A DNA stretch of 64,000 bases from Candidatus Cloacimonadota bacterium (lineage in GTDB: Bacteria > Cloacimonadota > Cloacimonadia > Cloacimonadales > JAJBBL01): the NCBI GenBank assembly GCA_019429305.1, contig JAHYIR010000001.1:289381-353380 (forward strand), written 5' to 3'. Below are positions 1 to 10,700 of this stretch, piece after piece. The position numbers and the translations under genes are program-made. Numbering within the stretch: the first letter of the stretch is position 1; each line of letters begins with the position of its first letter. The notes below the pieces were generated by a model. The model was not told where the DNA came from, ran no database searches, and was given only the letters and a program-made list of their open reading frames with translations.

Positions 1-2234
1 AAAGGATCTTCCTCATGTATGAGTGGTGCACCTTGAATAGTAGTATTGGATTGCCAAGGCCAATATTGCTGCTTTATAGTTACAGGTAACAAAAAGTTGT
101 AATCTTTGACAAACTCATGTTCGTCATTACCAAGAGCAGATACACGAATAGTAAATTCGTAATCACCATAGGGAACATCATGAGAAAGACTAATAACAAA
201 GGGTGTTGAATTGAAAGCTTTATCACCTGCCGGAATACAAGGATATTCAGACTCACCGGTTATTACTTCGATTTCTTGGTCACTACCGGTAAAGGAAGCT
301 CTTACTGCAAAAGCATCCGACCAATCTTCCCTGTTGGCTAATTCAAGATAAATTCTGATAGTCTCTCCCGGATTAACCATACCATCACCATCACCAAGAT
401 AATCATCATAACTCATACTAATAGGTTCTAAATATGGGAATTGACCACTTGCTGGTCGTAAATAAGCTGAAGGGTCTCCCAAGAGGATCTGATTATAGAA
501 AGTCCATAACATGAAGCCATTCTGCCAAAGATGGTGCTGGAAATTGTTATCTATTGCTTCGTTAACTAACGTTTCTTTAGAATAGTTTAGTGTCTTCCCT
601 ATATGTCTGATGTCCTGTTCAAAAAGTCCTTTAAAAAAAGTTAAATCAAATAATTGAGAGGCACCCTCAGTACTTCCCGGCCAATACCAGCCATAGCGTG
701 TATTTCCGATAAAAGCAAAAAACCCACCTTCTGCATTAACCATTCTCTGTCCTATAGCATCGGAATCCGGATTAGTTGCATTGTCAAAGGCAGCTGTATA
801 ACAACCTTGAGAATATGCTAGTCCATACTCACTATTTTGTAGCTGATTTACTTGATAGTTATTCATACCAAACACGGTGTTCTCATTAGAATGACCTAAG
901 TGGTTAAGAATACCTAAACCATTTCTTACTGCTTCTCTAATTCCTTCACCACTATAACTGCCATCCTTCTCATAGAAAGTTGTAATATGATAATCATCCG
1001 GTAGAATAGGAATTATCTCATCTTTATAATCCCCACCCCAAGTAATGGCATCTAAATTCTGTCCGATCATTATTGCAATATCGTTGCTATAGGATGGAGA
1101 AGAACCGTAATGAATATTTTTCTGAAAGAAATTGTTAAAATCCTGTTCCGAAACAGCAGGGATTCTGCCTATTGCTATCTCAGCAAACCAGTCAATCCCA
1201 TCGTCTAACTCACCGTAGATCCCGTTTCCATTAGCATCCCAATTACCATCCAAGTTACTATAGTAAACATCTGAGGGGATGTTATAATCCTCATAATCAG
1301 TCCAAAGACCACTAACAAAACAGTACATTCCTCTCACAGGAACAATAACGTCATCTCCGCCAAGTAACACGTATTCGAGAGGGGTTTCGGAAAGTGAGTA
1401 AGTTTCATAAGCATCAATGATAAAGTTGCGTATCTTCTCTTGATTATCAACCCCGGAATATGAGCTGTAAATATCTTCCAAAAGAAAGACCTTACTGGAG
1501 ATATTATTATCGGTTTTCCAGCTTATGTAATTATCGAAGTAGGGAGCCCGAATTGCATCAGTTATAACAATCATTGAATAAGGGTCATTTTCGTTAGGGA
1601 GAATGCTGTTCCGATAAATCGGTGTTTTCACATAAGTATCGATAATTTCGGGATTGATGACCAATCTTCTAATTTCTTCTCGAGCAGATTGGTTATTTAG
1701 AAGAAACGTATTTTGCTGTGCAGCCAATTGACTATCATATTCTGTTATTATCTGCAAGTTAAAGCTGTCTTTTTTGTGTAACACTCTGTTATCAATATCA
1801 TATAGATAGGGATATAGGTTCACAATTAAGATTTCATAACCCATTTTACGGTGCGTTCCGAACTCATTGTATAGATCAGATGGATAGATACCACTACTGT
1901 GATTTTCATCTTTCGAGAGTGCATCCAATATCGATTTTGATCTTGAGATTGGTGTCTGTTTACCGAAAAAGGGTATGTCGATATTGGAAATATTTTTGCC
2001 AGAATCACGAACTTCAATCTCTAAATCAATAAATCTTTCTCCTTGCGGTAATAATATTCGGAGAGGAATATGGGGTAGCATAGGTTCATCAGGTTTTTGC
2101 ATGACCGGTAGATCAGTATCAAATCTACCTCGGGAATGGTCTATAATCGGTACTTCAATGAAGTAGCTCAAGTTCGACCATAAACTACTGATTAAAACTA
2201 ACAATATCAAGCTAATAAGTAGTGTTCTGAACAT
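1..2234 (-). CDS. Peptidase C25 (gingipain-type) secreted cysteine protease, C-terminus cut by window edge
   Basis: The frame stays open from an ATG at 2234 to the left edge, giving 744 codons without a stop. It starts with a signal peptide (MFRTLLISLILLVLISS). The catalytic domain shows the two C25 residues in family context: His at about residue 448 in HLGHSNE and Cys at about residue 478 in YSQGCYTAAFD. The family motif LLGDPSAYL follows near residue 584-592. Residues 1-200 would be a propeptide-like region, and a beta-sandwich follows the catalytic domain. A strong ribosome site (GAGGAG) lies 5 nt before the ATG, and a possible -35 TTGACC lies near 2300. C25 enzymes are secreted endopeptidases that often use T9SS; the tail that would carry a sorting domain is outside the window. 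The family call is firm, the substrate unknown. Confidence 0.9.
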   Translation of the reverse strand, partial: MFRTLLISLILLVLISSLWSNLSYFIEVPIIDHSRGRFDTDLPVMQKPDEPMLPHIPLRILLPQGERFIDLEIEVRDSGKNISNIDIPFFGKQTPISRSKSILDALSKDENHSSGIYPSDLYNEFGTHRKMGYEILIVNLYPYLYDIDNRVLHKKDSFNLQIITEYDSQLAAQQNTFLLNNQSAREEIRRLVINPEIIDTYVKTPIYRNSILPNENDPYSMIVITDAIRAPYFDNYISWKTDNNISSKVFLLEDIYSSYSGVDNQEKIRNFIIDAYETYSLSETPLEYVLLGGDDVIVPVRGMYCFVSGLWTDYEDYNIPSDVYYSNLDGNWDANGNGIYGELDDGIDWFAEIAIGRIPAVSEQDFNNFFQKNIHYGSSPSYSNDIAIMIGQNLDAITWGGDYKDEIIPILPDDYHITTFYEKDGSYSGEGIREAVRNGLGILNHLGHSNENTVFGMNNYQVNQLQNSEYGLAYSQGCYTAAFDNATNPDSDAIGQRMVNAEGGFFAFIGNTRYGWYWPGSTEGASQLFDLTFFKGLFEQDIRHIGKTLNYSKETLVNEAIDNNFQHHLWQNGFMLWTFYNQILLGDPSAYLRPASGQFPYLEPISMSYDDYLGDGDGMVNPGETIRIYLELANREDWSDAFAVRASFTGSDQEIEVITGESEYPCIPAGDKAFNSTPFVISLSHDVPYGDYEFTIRVSALGNDEHEFVKDYNFLLPVTIKQQYWPWQSNTTIQGAPLIHEEDP

Positions 2235-2378
2235 TCTGTCTCCTCAAATTTGTATCTCAATTTTCTTCAACTAAAAGATTTACTCTGTCAGGTCAAGTAT
2301 TTTCAATAAATTCTTTTAGGGATTTTAAGAGTTAAAAACAATCTTTTGAAGAGAATTTTACCTAAATTTAAGAAGTAG

Positions 2379-2411
2379 TTTGACAATAAAGTCGAATAGA
2401 ATTACTAAAAT
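2379..2411 (+). promoter_or_regulatory. Putative promoter of the HD-domain gene
   Basis: A consensus -35 TTGACA sits at 2380-2385. A weak -10 (TACTAA, 2403) lies 17 nt further on, and a better match (TAAAAT, 2406) lies 20 nt on. It is in the 190-bp divergent gap shared with the peptidase gene. The -35 call is better supported than the -10. Confidence 0.4.
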
Positions 2412-2429
2412 TGTATCAACGAGGTGTAT

Positions 2430-3233
2430 ATGAAAAAGTCAACAAAACAGATTAGTCTTGAAAAATTGATCTATAAAAATGTAGAGGGAAAATCAGCGAA
2501 AGCTGCCGATTTGCTCTTTCATGACAAGGAATTGCAGGCATTACAAGATTATGCGAATATTGTATCGATAAAACGATTAGGGTTTAATGACCATGGTCCG
2601 GTTCATATGAGAAAAGCAGCCCTAAATGCCATTATTATGCTTGATTTGCTAACGAAAGCCAATATTAAACTTAATATGGAAAAAGAGAGATTAGGTACTG
2701 CTGATGACAGCAAAGTAGCTGTTCTTTTGGCTTCTTTACTGCATGATATTGGGATGACAGTTTCACGGGACAAGCACGAATTTATCAGTATCTCTTTAGC
2801 ATTACCGATTATTGAGAGAATTCTTAAAGCGATATATAGAGATGATATCTCAAAGATAGTAATAGTTCGTTCGCTGACTATCGAAGGGATTTACGGTCAT
2901 ATGGCAACACAAACGATCAATACTTTAGAAGCTGGATTAGTACTTATCGGAGATGGTTGCGACATGGAAAATGGAAGAGCCAGAATACCACAACTTTTAT
3001 CAGATAAACCAAAGGTTGGTGATATTCATCGCTATTCTTCGATGTCAATCCAGAGCGTCTCTTTTACTCCAGGTAGTGATAAACCGATCAGGATCCAAAT
3101 AGATATGAGCCAGTCTGTAGGAATTTTTCAAGTCGAAGAAGTGCTCTTTCCCAAAATCCTCTCCAGCCCAGTAAAAAGATATATAGAGTTATATGCCGGA
3201 ATAAAAGGAAAAGAGCTTTTAAGGTATCTATAA
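2430..3233 (+). CDS. HD-domain phosphohydrolase-like protein
   Basis: About 267 aa, no signal peptide, probably cytoplasmic. It carries the scattered metal ligands of the HD superfamily: a first His in GPVHMRKA, the HD pair in LLHDIGM followed by RDKHE, and a later Asp in VLIGDGCDM. HD proteins of this kind hydrolyse phosphomonoesters or phosphodiesters of nucleotides; the substrate cannot be read here. The frame could open at GTG 2424, but ATG 2430 has GAGG five bases upstream and is preferred. The stop overlaps the stop of the convergent barrel gene by 6 nt, so the two transcripts must interfere or share termination. Confidence 0.8.
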   Translation: MKKSTKQISLEKLIYKNVEGKSAKAADLLFHDKELQALQDYANIVSIKRLGFNDHGPVHMRKAALNAIIMLDLLTKANIKLNMEKERLGTADDSKVAVLLASLLHDIGMTVSRDKHEFISISLALPIIERILKAIYRDDISKIVIVRSLTIEGIYGHMATQTINTLEAGLVLIGDGCDMENGRARIPQLLSDKPKVGDIHRYSSMSIQSVSFTPGSDKPIRIQIDMSQSVGIFQVEEVLFPKILSSPVKRYIELYAGIKGKELLRYL

Positions 3234-5069
3234 TCGGTAGATGAACTGAGTGATCAAACTTTTCCCTTTACCTGAAAAGAAATAAGCTAATTTCCCCTGC
3301 AGTCTGATATCTTCTGTTATGTTAGTTCTGATTATCAGATAAGTATAAATATCGTCACCAACTAACGGACGGCTTTCCCACATACCATCGAGCGAATATT
3401 CGTATATATAATGGCTAATATCAGAACGAAAGACATTTATCTGATATAGAATCCTTAGTTGTCTATACCGCCAGTTGATGTTTTCAAAGAGGAGTATTCC
3501 CTTTTTGAAATCCTTAACTTCAGGGATATAGCGGCTAATATATTCGATACCACTTTTCTTTGATAGACTATTTGACAATTCATGTGTCCAATCTATCGCT
3601 AAAACAGTCTTTTTTTCTTCTCTGATTTTTGGAAGATTATCGAGTACTCGATATTTATCGCAAGTTTTATGATGCAGTTTTAATCGGACAACATCTCTTT
3701 GTCTTTTATGTATGAATTGTATATACTGTTCAGTTCTGGTAGTAGGCATTTTCTCGAAATAGCGGGTATCAGGATGTCTCCAGACATCGAAGAATACATT
3801 AATTGTCCAACGTCTGCTTGGTCTAATTCTCAGTCCATAATAGAGACCCTCTTCGTTAGCGAAATTTGCCTGAGAAGAAAAGGGGCTACCATGCCAATAA
3901 GGAAAATCTTTTTCATAATAACGATACAATAATAACTGCTGGAAAAGACCACGTCCCCATCTGATTCCACTCACTATACCTTTTTTATCACCAAGATACG
4001 CAAATTCTCCAAAAAGGTCAAAATCGCCTTCTCTATGATAAAAGAAAGTGCCGAGGCAGTCATACCTTTTGGAGAATGCTGTATTGACGAATTCTTTATC
4101 AAATCTGTTGTGAGAGTAATAGAGACCATAAGAGCTGTTCTTATGCCTGTACCTAAGGGCTACCCCGCCTATTCTCTCCTTAGCACTATTTCTTCGATCT
4201 TTATTGGTCGTGCCGTAAGGGTATATAGTAGAGATCTGATCGTCAATTAGAGAGGCATCAATTTTGGTCTGGGAGTAAAATGGTATCAAATCAAATGCAC
4301 CGGTATTGATTATGGCTGCAAATCCTTCCAAAGACCAGTTTTTATATGGATTGGAGTGAGGTCTGAGGGGTGAGTAGTTCTTCACAGGATAGGTAGTAGC
4401 GGCGGAGCTTTTGGAAAACCCCGACTTCGGAGCGAATGCTACTCCCTGACCTAAAGATAACCTGTATTTCCCTAAAACTATTTGCTCAAAAACAGTCTCT
4501 GATTGTTGTGAAAAGTAATATGAATGATAACGGGTTAGATCCTTACTTCCATAGTCGTTCAGAGAAACAAAACCTAATTTGGTTCTTTTCCTTTGTAACT
4601 CTGTTTTCTGATAGAAACGGCTGACAATTTCTGAATCAGCAGAGCGCAGAAAATGTCTCTGACTATGGTAGAATGAGATCGGTTCTATTACTCTGAAAGA
4701 TATGTAGGGGAGAATACTAAAGATCTTATCATCTGAAAAACCAACATTTCTCAAACTACTGATGTTAGTGATCTCTCTACTTCTTCTGAATTGTAGAATT
4801 TTCGTCACCTCTTCTTCCGTTAAACCTGGAATTCTTCTTAAATCATTTATTGTAGCACTATTTATGTAGATCGGATAGTCAGTAGAGCTTATAAGATCAA
4901 TATCTACCTCAGCTTGCCAATTATCCTCATCGATTAGTAGATCTAAATCAACATTATCAGCAGACATCAGGGTAGTTTGAAAAGATAAAAAGAAAACCAA
5001 AATTAATAGCGAAATCAATGATAAGTAAGATATTCCTACAGTAAATTTCTTTTCAATTACTGAATTCAT
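3228..5069 (-). CDS. Exported helix-hairpin-helix plus beta-barrel protein
   Basis: About 613 aa. A hydrophobic export segment (roughly residues 15-38) is followed by a ComEA-like helix-hairpin-helix region (about 65-120) containing INSATINDLRRIPGLTEE. The remaining 480 residues are rich in alternating aromatic strands ending in FIYRL, as expected of an outer-membrane barrel. HhH motifs usually contact DNA backbone, so DNA uptake or surface DNA binding is possible, but this is inference. An in-frame TTG at 5075 is possible; ATG 5069 is chosen. The start lies inside the end of the upstream gene, suggesting translational coupling; no clear Shine-Dalgarno is visible. Confidence 0.65.
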   Translation of the reverse strand: MNSVIEKKFTVGISYLSLISLLILVFFLSFQTTLMSADNVDLDLLIDEDNWQAEVDIDLISSTDYPIYINSATINDLRRIPGLTEEEVTKILQFRRSREITNISSLRNVGFSDDKIFSILPYISFRVIEPISFYHSQRHFLRSADSEIVSRFYQKTELQRKRTKLGFVSLNDYGSKDLTRYHSYYFSQQSETVFEQIVLGKYRLSLGQGVAFAPKSGFSKSSAATTYPVKNYSPLRPHSNPYKNWSLEGFAAIINTGAFDLIPFYSQTKIDASLIDDQISTIYPYGTTNKDRRNSAKERIGGVALRYRHKNSSYGLYYSHNRFDKEFVNTAFSKRYDCLGTFFYHREGDFDLFGEFAYLGDKKGIVSGIRWGRGLFQQLLLYRYYEKDFPYWHGSPFSSQANFANEEGLYYGLRIRPSRRWTINVFFDVWRHPDTRYFEKMPTTRTEQYIQFIHKRQRDVVRLKLHHKTCDKYRVLDNLPKIREEKKTVLAIDWTHELSNSLSKKSGIEYISRYIPEVKDFKKGILLFENINWRYRQLRILYQINVFRSDISHYIYEYSLDGMWESRPLVGDDIYTYLIIRTNITEDIRLQGKLAYFFSGKGKSLITQFIYRL

Positions 5070-5841
5070 AAGCAAGAGAAAAATAGTGAGTTGGGCTAAG
5101 ATAGCGGTGAGTTAATATGCTGTATGTTATTCTCAAGGGAGAGGGGAGAAGCTTGACACCAGCTCCGATTCTATCAGGTTCATATTGGTAACTGCTTAAG
5201 ATAGCTATATAAGGGTGAAGACGATAATAAGCTGCTGTCTTAAAGGAGAAATCATAATTTCTCTCCTTTTCCAGTCCTAAAGAGAGGGAACTATTATTCG
5301 AGAGTGAGTAGTTTATCTCCCAGATAACAACAACGGGTAATGTATGCCCTTGAAATCTGGTTTGGGTTAAGTTCTTAATTGAAAACCCTGATGTGATCTT
5401 ATCATAATAGATTATTAAACCTGCATCTCCAATAAATGCATGTGCATTATGATAGTCACTCACCCTGTTATGCATCAACCTTAGAGAAGATCCTACTGCA
5501 TAGAAGTTTTTTCGGTAATTTATAGTAAGATTGAGACTTGATTCTTTGTATAGAGGATGAGCAAGATGACAGCCACCAAGATAAAAGCCCCAATTGTTGC
5601 GGTTAGAGGAGAGGTGCAGCGTATAATAGGGAAGATCAGTGAAACTAAACAGATAAGTAACTCCCGACTCTAACCCTTGATGTAAGTAAGCGGGATTGAG
5701 AATTGTACCAGAAGGAGATTGAGCAAGAAATATCAGCCCATTAGTAGCATTCTGTATTGCTGAAGTGTTGAGTGTGAGATCAACAGCTGGCAAATTCATA
5801 ACAAGTATTATGAACACTAATAATAAAATCCCCTTCCTCAT
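5053..5841 (-). CDS. Outer-membrane barrel protein, PorV/PorQ-like
   Basis: 262 aa with a signal peptide ending near residue 20 (NLPAVDL). An NPA motif follows in GTILNPAYLHQ, and strands of alternating hydrophobic residues continue to a C-terminal aromatic signature (YFSLAYEFSN). NPA motifs near the N-terminus are common in the PorV/PorQ-type barrels of FCB bacteria, some of which act in T9SS. It is the first gene of a two-gene unit with the HhH-barrel protein; the frames overlap by about 17 nt. The family call rests on pattern rather than alignment and could also be a generic UPF0164-like barrel. Confidence 0.55.
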   Translation of the reverse strand: MRKGILLLVFIILVMNLPAVDLTLNTSAIQNATNGLIFLAQSPSGTILNPAYLHQGLESGVTYLFSFTDLPYYTLHLSSNRNNWGFYLGGCHLAHPLYKESSLNLTINYRKNFYAVGSSLRLMHNRVSDYHNAHAFIGDAGLIIYYDKITSGFSIKNLTQTRFQGHTLPVVVIWEINYSLSNNSSLSLGLEKERNYDFSFKTAAYYRLHPYIAILSSYQYEPDRIGAGVKLLPSPLRITYSILTHRYLSPTHYFSLAYEFSN

Positions 5842-6010
5842 AACTGTTTTTTAAAAAATATATGTCTCAGAGTCAAGGGAAAAGATATATTATTTGCCAA
5901 AAGTTATTAACAAGTTAACGGATTTAATCTTCTATAATGGATGAAGATATAGATCTTTTTTCGGGTAGTAATGAAATGATTAGGATCATCAACTGACAGT
6001 TTTTACGTTT

Positions 6011-6048
6011 ATAAAAAAACAAGGCAACTCTCTATACAGATTGCTGCC
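6011..6048 (-). terminator. Probable Rho-independent terminator of the ABC ATPase gene
   Basis: Read on the minus strand, an imperfect stem (GGCAGCAA with TTGCC, one bulge) is followed by TTGTTTTTTTA. It lies about 40-70 nt past the stop codon at 6084. Confidence 0.55.
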
Positions 6049-6083
6049 TAATTATTAGAAAATAACCAGGTTGTGTAAATTTT

Positions 6084-7187
6084 TTAAATCAGATACTTTT
6101 CGGTTTCCGGATCGAAATAATGTCCTTTTGCCATATCAAAAGTAATTTTCATTTTTTTGCCCATCTCCGGCATTTTTTTGGGGTCGAAGCGGGCAGTGAT
6201 CTTATTGTTATCTGTTTTTAAGAATACTATATATTCATTTCCCATCGGTTCGACTATTTCGCATACTGCTTCCAGACTCTGAGGTGATTCAGCCATAGAA
6301 TCAAATTTACTGTCATAGACATCTTCCGGTCTGATTCCAAAGATAATTTCCTTATCTTCATAATCCTTTAAGATCTTCTTATGATCTTCAAACAGAGCAA
6401 GTTTGAAGTTATCACACATAAAATAGATTTCATTATCCTCTTTGATCAGTTTACCATTGAACTGATTGATAGCTGGACTACCGATAAATCCTGCAACAAA
6501 GAGATTTTCAGGAGTGTTATAAACACTTAAGGGGTCATTAACCTGTTGCACTAAGCCATCTTTCATTACCACTATTTTATCAGCCATTGTCATGGCTTCT
6601 ACTTGATCATGTGTAACATAGATCATCGTAGTTTCCAATTTTTTATGCAGTTTGATGATTTCTGCCCGCATTTGAACACGTAGTTTAGCGTCTAGATTCG
6701 ATAATGGCTCATCAAAGAGAAAAACCTGCGGTTTACGAACAATGGCTCTTCCTAAGGCGACTCTTTGCCGTTGACCACCTGATAACGCTTTCGGTTTACG
6801 CTCCAATAGATGTTCTATCTCCAGCAATTTCGCTGCCTCTTTGACTTCTTGATCTATTACTGATTTCTTTGTTTTGCGAATTTTCAAAGCAAATGCCATA
6901 TTGTCATAGACTGTCATGTGAGGATAAAGGGCATAATTCTGGAAAACCATAGCAATATCACGATTTTTGGGAAGAACATTATTGATTAATTTATTTCCGA
7001 TATAGATCTCACCTGAAGTAATAGTCTCCAGACCGGCTATCATTCTTAATACTGTCGTTTTACCACACCCTGAAGGACCTACTAAAATTGAAAATTCTTT
7101 GTCCTCTATTTTGACATCCATGTCAATCACTGCTTTTACACCACCATCATAGACCTTATTAAGGTTTTTCATTGTTACTTCTGCCAT
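6084..7187 (-). CDS. ABC transporter ATP-binding protein, MalK/UgpC/MsmK family
   Basis: 367 aa. Walker [11 protein letters not shown]-loop [12 protein letters not shown], signature [14 protein letters not shown], Walker [13 protein letters not shown] and H-loop [12 protein letters not shown] are all intact. A C-terminal TOBE-type regulatory region of about 130 residues follows. This architecture belongs to the carbohydrate-uptake (CUT1) ATPases. No permease or binding protein adjoins it, so it may be a shared ATPase serving several importers, as MsmK does. The open frame extends to 7259, but ATG 7187 has AGGGA upstream, starts at the family's usual position, and a -35 box lies within the longer reading. 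Confidence 0.93.
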   Translation of the reverse strand: MAEVTMKNLNKVYDGGVKAVIDMDVKIEDKEFSILVGPSGCGKTTVLRMIAGLETITSGEIYIGNKLINNVLPKNRDIAMVFQNYALYPHMTVYDNMAFALKIRKTKKSVIDQEVKEAAKLLEIEHLLERKPKALSGGQRQRVALGRAIVRKPQVFLFDEPLSNLDAKLRVQMRAEIIKLHKKLETTMIYVTHDQVEAMTMADKIVVMKDGLVQQVNDPLSVYNTPENLFVAGFIGSPAINQFNGKLIKEDNEIYFMCDNFKLALFEDHKKILKDYEDKEIIFGIRPEDVYDSKFDSMAESPQSLEAVCEIVEPMGNEYIVFLKTDNNKITARFDPKKMPEMGKKMKITFDMAKGHYFDPETEKYLI

Positions 7188-7218
7188 AACTATTCGTCCC
7201 TGCTTTTTATTTAAGTGA

Positions 7219-7247
7219 AATGAAATGATAGCAAACGACTCTGTCAA
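7219..7247 (-). promoter_or_regulatory. Putative promoter of the ABC ATPase gene
   Basis: TTGACA on the minus strand at 7247-7242; the -10 is weak (TTCATT, 17 nt downstream). It lies 55 nt before ATG 7187, which argues against the longer open frame. Confidence 0.4.
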
Positions 7248-7325
7248 GGAATAACTCATTTAATCATATCCCTCATTTTTTTTATTGCAACTAATCATTG
7301 TCATCTCGTCTGAACCCCCTTCCTC

Positions 7326-7452
7326 TGTCATCTCGACTGAAGCGAAGCGTAATGGAGAGATCTCAACACCGACTCAAATTAATAAAGCAAAATTATGTAT
7401 GCTTAGCTAAAATCAGTGATGAGATGCCTCGACTTCGCTCAGCATGACAAAG
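7326..7452. repeat. Composite intergenic repeat (class E plus conserved core), copy 1
   Basis: The left end is TGTCATCTCGACTG, then AATGGAGAGATCTCA. A core of about 60 nt beginning CACCGACTCAAATTAA follows. The right end is GTGATGAGATGCCTCGAC up to CATGACAAAG. The same arrangement recurs at 37769-37895 (inverted) and 63555-63682. The rest of the 7.2-7.67 kb gap shows nothing else I recognise. Confidence 0.8.
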
Positions 7453-7671
7453 AGAGGAGAAAGTTTCTCTGGGAGAGAATGTACTACTGCTACTCAAAAA
7501 GGAAACTAGTTTTCTAAATGGGATGTCTTCTTAAGAATTTCACATCTATAAATCGTCATAAACATTACTGGTAAAGCCATTCCGACATTATGTAAATGAA
7601 TTTTTGGGGTGATGCTTGATAACTCATTTAATCAGATCATGATTGTCTAATTGAGTTAAGGTGTCTCTTAT

Positions 7672-7703
7672 AAAAAAAGCCCCCTTCTTAGAGAAGAGGG
7701 CTT
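7672..7703 (-). terminator. Rho-independent terminator of the 2832-aa protein gene
   Basis: On the minus strand, AAGCCCTCTTCT pairs with AGAAGGGGGCTT and runs straight into a T tract (plus-strand A run 7672-7678). It starts about 27 nt after the stop codon. Confidence 0.9.
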
Positions 7704-7729
7704 ATATTGGTTATATGGTTAATAGAACT

Positions 7730-10700
7730 TTATCTTCTTACATCTCGTGGAGATATTGTAGGAGTAATTCCTCTGACGGGGGGTGCATCACTGGAAGCAA
7801 CAACTTTGTAGAACTTCATACCATCAGCAATTTCGCTATATCCCGGAAGACCGACCTGAGCGATTGGGTCACCCCAATCTTCAGCATAAGGATCTTCAGA
7901 TGCATAGATATAGTAAGAGTTAGCACCTTCAACATCATCCCAATCAAGGATGACATTCCCGGAAACTATCTCTATACTTACAATCGGAGCATCAAGCTCC
8001 ATGATACCGGCTTGAATGATGATATTATCAATATTCCAGTTATTAATATTCCATGAATATCCACCTTCAGCACGGAACCTGATCTTGAATTCTCGATTTC
8101 CGGCATGTTCGCTGATATCAAAATCGACGGTAGTCCATGGTATGCTTCCACCTTGATTATTCATGGTCATTACATGCTGCCATGTTGTTCCATCAAATAC
8201 CTCAAAAGACATCTGCTCAATTGTTGCAGTGCTGTAACTACTGAAATAGATGTCAAACTGGGCAGTAACATTATCAATACCTACGGCATCAAGATTCCAG
8301 CTAATCAAGCTGATATCATAATCATATACCGAAGGTGAATAATAGAACCTGGCTGAAGGTTGTGGATTACCAAATGTCGCAAACACAGACCAATGAGTAC
8401 TTTCAGCAAACCAGTTGTTGGTAGTAAGGTCACCGGAATCCCAGGTTTCAGTAAATGGAAGCTCCATCGGACCGGGCATGGCAATTTCTATTTCAACGGT
8501 GTTGGACGGCATGGAAACCTGACTGTAGTAAACCGCTACCACATAGTAGCTGTATATTCCATTCGGCAGGTTCATGTCCAGATATGGTGGCATAACCGGA
8601 TCTACATTGATCTGGCTACCGTTACGATAGACATTGTAACCACGAAGAGCTCTGTCGGTACGAACTGTATTAACAATAGGTTCATCATTCTGAAGTGACA
8701 TCAGAGTAGCAGGATGTACCATTCCGGGACTACGATCAATTTGATGCGAAGTTTCCGGAACAGAGATAGAAAGAAGTTCTCTTTCACCTCTGCCGCTACC
8801 CAGTTCAACGTAAGCTTCTATATTCCAATTGTAATTGAAATATACTGCTCCATCTTCCCACGGCTCTGTTCCAATTTTTAACAGCATTCCTTTACCCAGA
8901 ACATTCGGACCATCATCAACTCCTAATGGATATTCTCCAAGTGGATGTGTTATCTCCAGTCCAACCCAAATAGGTTGTGTACCAGTTATTGGGACCGGAT
9001 TATTTAGTTCGATTTCATACCATTGATTCAAAGCCGTCGGAGCTGCTACTGCTTGTTGAGCAAGTATTGTTGTAGGTCCTAAATTAGCATCGTCACCTGT
9101 CCAAACATAAATAGTATAAGTAGTGGCATCACCTAAATAGTTCGGTTCAAATCTGACGTTGGTCAGTTCGAAACCTTCATCAATGTAAGCAGCTAAATCT
9201 GAAGAAGCAAATTTGATTGCTCCAGCAAAAGTGCCACCATTTGTCAGTCCTATAGCATTAAAATCTAATGTTCTATTTGTCCAGCCAAACCAGCCCTCAA
9301 CTGCTCCATAAGATATGTTCCAGTTAAGTTCTACATTATTGAAGTTAAATACGTTAGCGGTCAAGCCAACCGGCAGTCCGATCAACTCTTCAACACCGAC
9401 ACCCTGTAGAGGTACTACAATGGAAGGTGTGAAGTCACCGGTATAGATCTCAAGGTTAGCTGCTCTGGCACCTAAGACCTGAGGTGTGAAGGTAACTACT
9501 ACTTCCTGTGTGGCATGATCGACTATATCGAATGGGAAGTCGGGTGCTGTGTAAGCGAAATCTGCGAAATCACCGGCTATATTGAAACCGGTAACCGTAA
9601 CTGTTCCGACACCACCCGCATTGCTAAGGACAAAGGTCTTGTTAGCCGGGTTCATCAGTTCTATACTGCCGTAATCCCAAGCTAACGGATCAAGTGCCAA
9701 TTCAGGAACACCGACATAAAGCTCGACCGGAATGATTATGGTATCACCCTGAGCATTATGAACGATCTCGATATTGGTATTATATGTTCCGGGTGCCAGC
9801 TCTGCAGCATCGAAAGTTACTTCGATGGTATTGCTGTCAAACGGTAAGACCAGACCTGCTGAAGGTTCAAAACTTAACCAGTCAGCTAAGGAAGTTATGG
9901 TATAACTGAGGTTAGCAGCACCAAGGTTATTAATGAACAGGTCTTCCGTCTCCGACATGCCCTGAACTATTTCGACGTAATATGAATCCGGACTGTAGGT
10001 TATATAAGGACCGGCACTATACCAGAGCATATCTACAGGTACTACTACATCGGGAACCGGAGCATTATGAGAAACTGTTATCTGAGCACTGTATGAACCG
10101 AACTCAAGCTCTAAAGGATCGAATGTAACATCGAGTATTGAGTTCATTCCGGCAGGTACTGTTCCGGACATCGGTTCAACCGATAACCAGAGTGGGAAGT
10201 CTGCTGTATATTCCATGACCCACATAATATCGTTCTGTGACATGCCGATAAATGTCCACATACCGGGTACTAACTGATTAGTAAGATTGAAACCACCGGA
10301 AATAGAGTCTATTCCCCAGATAGCTAACGGCATCAGATCTAACGACTGTACCGTTGAACCGTTTGTTAGGTCAATCTGAACTAAGTAATGGCTTGTTGGT
10401 GCTTGACAATAACCCCAAATATAGGGACCACCGTCAGTAACGCCATCCCAGGCAATACCGGAATAGCTGCCGGCAGTTGTTGTTACTGACTGCATTGTAA
10501 CACCTGTTCGGTCAACTAATACCAGCGGAGAATTCCATCCGGTAGTTACCCAGAAACCGTCATTATCGGCATCGTAAGCAATACCACGAATGTTAGATAC
10601 AGTAGTAGTAAAGGAACCGATGAGGGTCTCATTTGCCAGATCGAGTATATAGATAGTGTTGCTGTTTGGTGAACCGTAGAAATACTGACCGTCATAGGTC

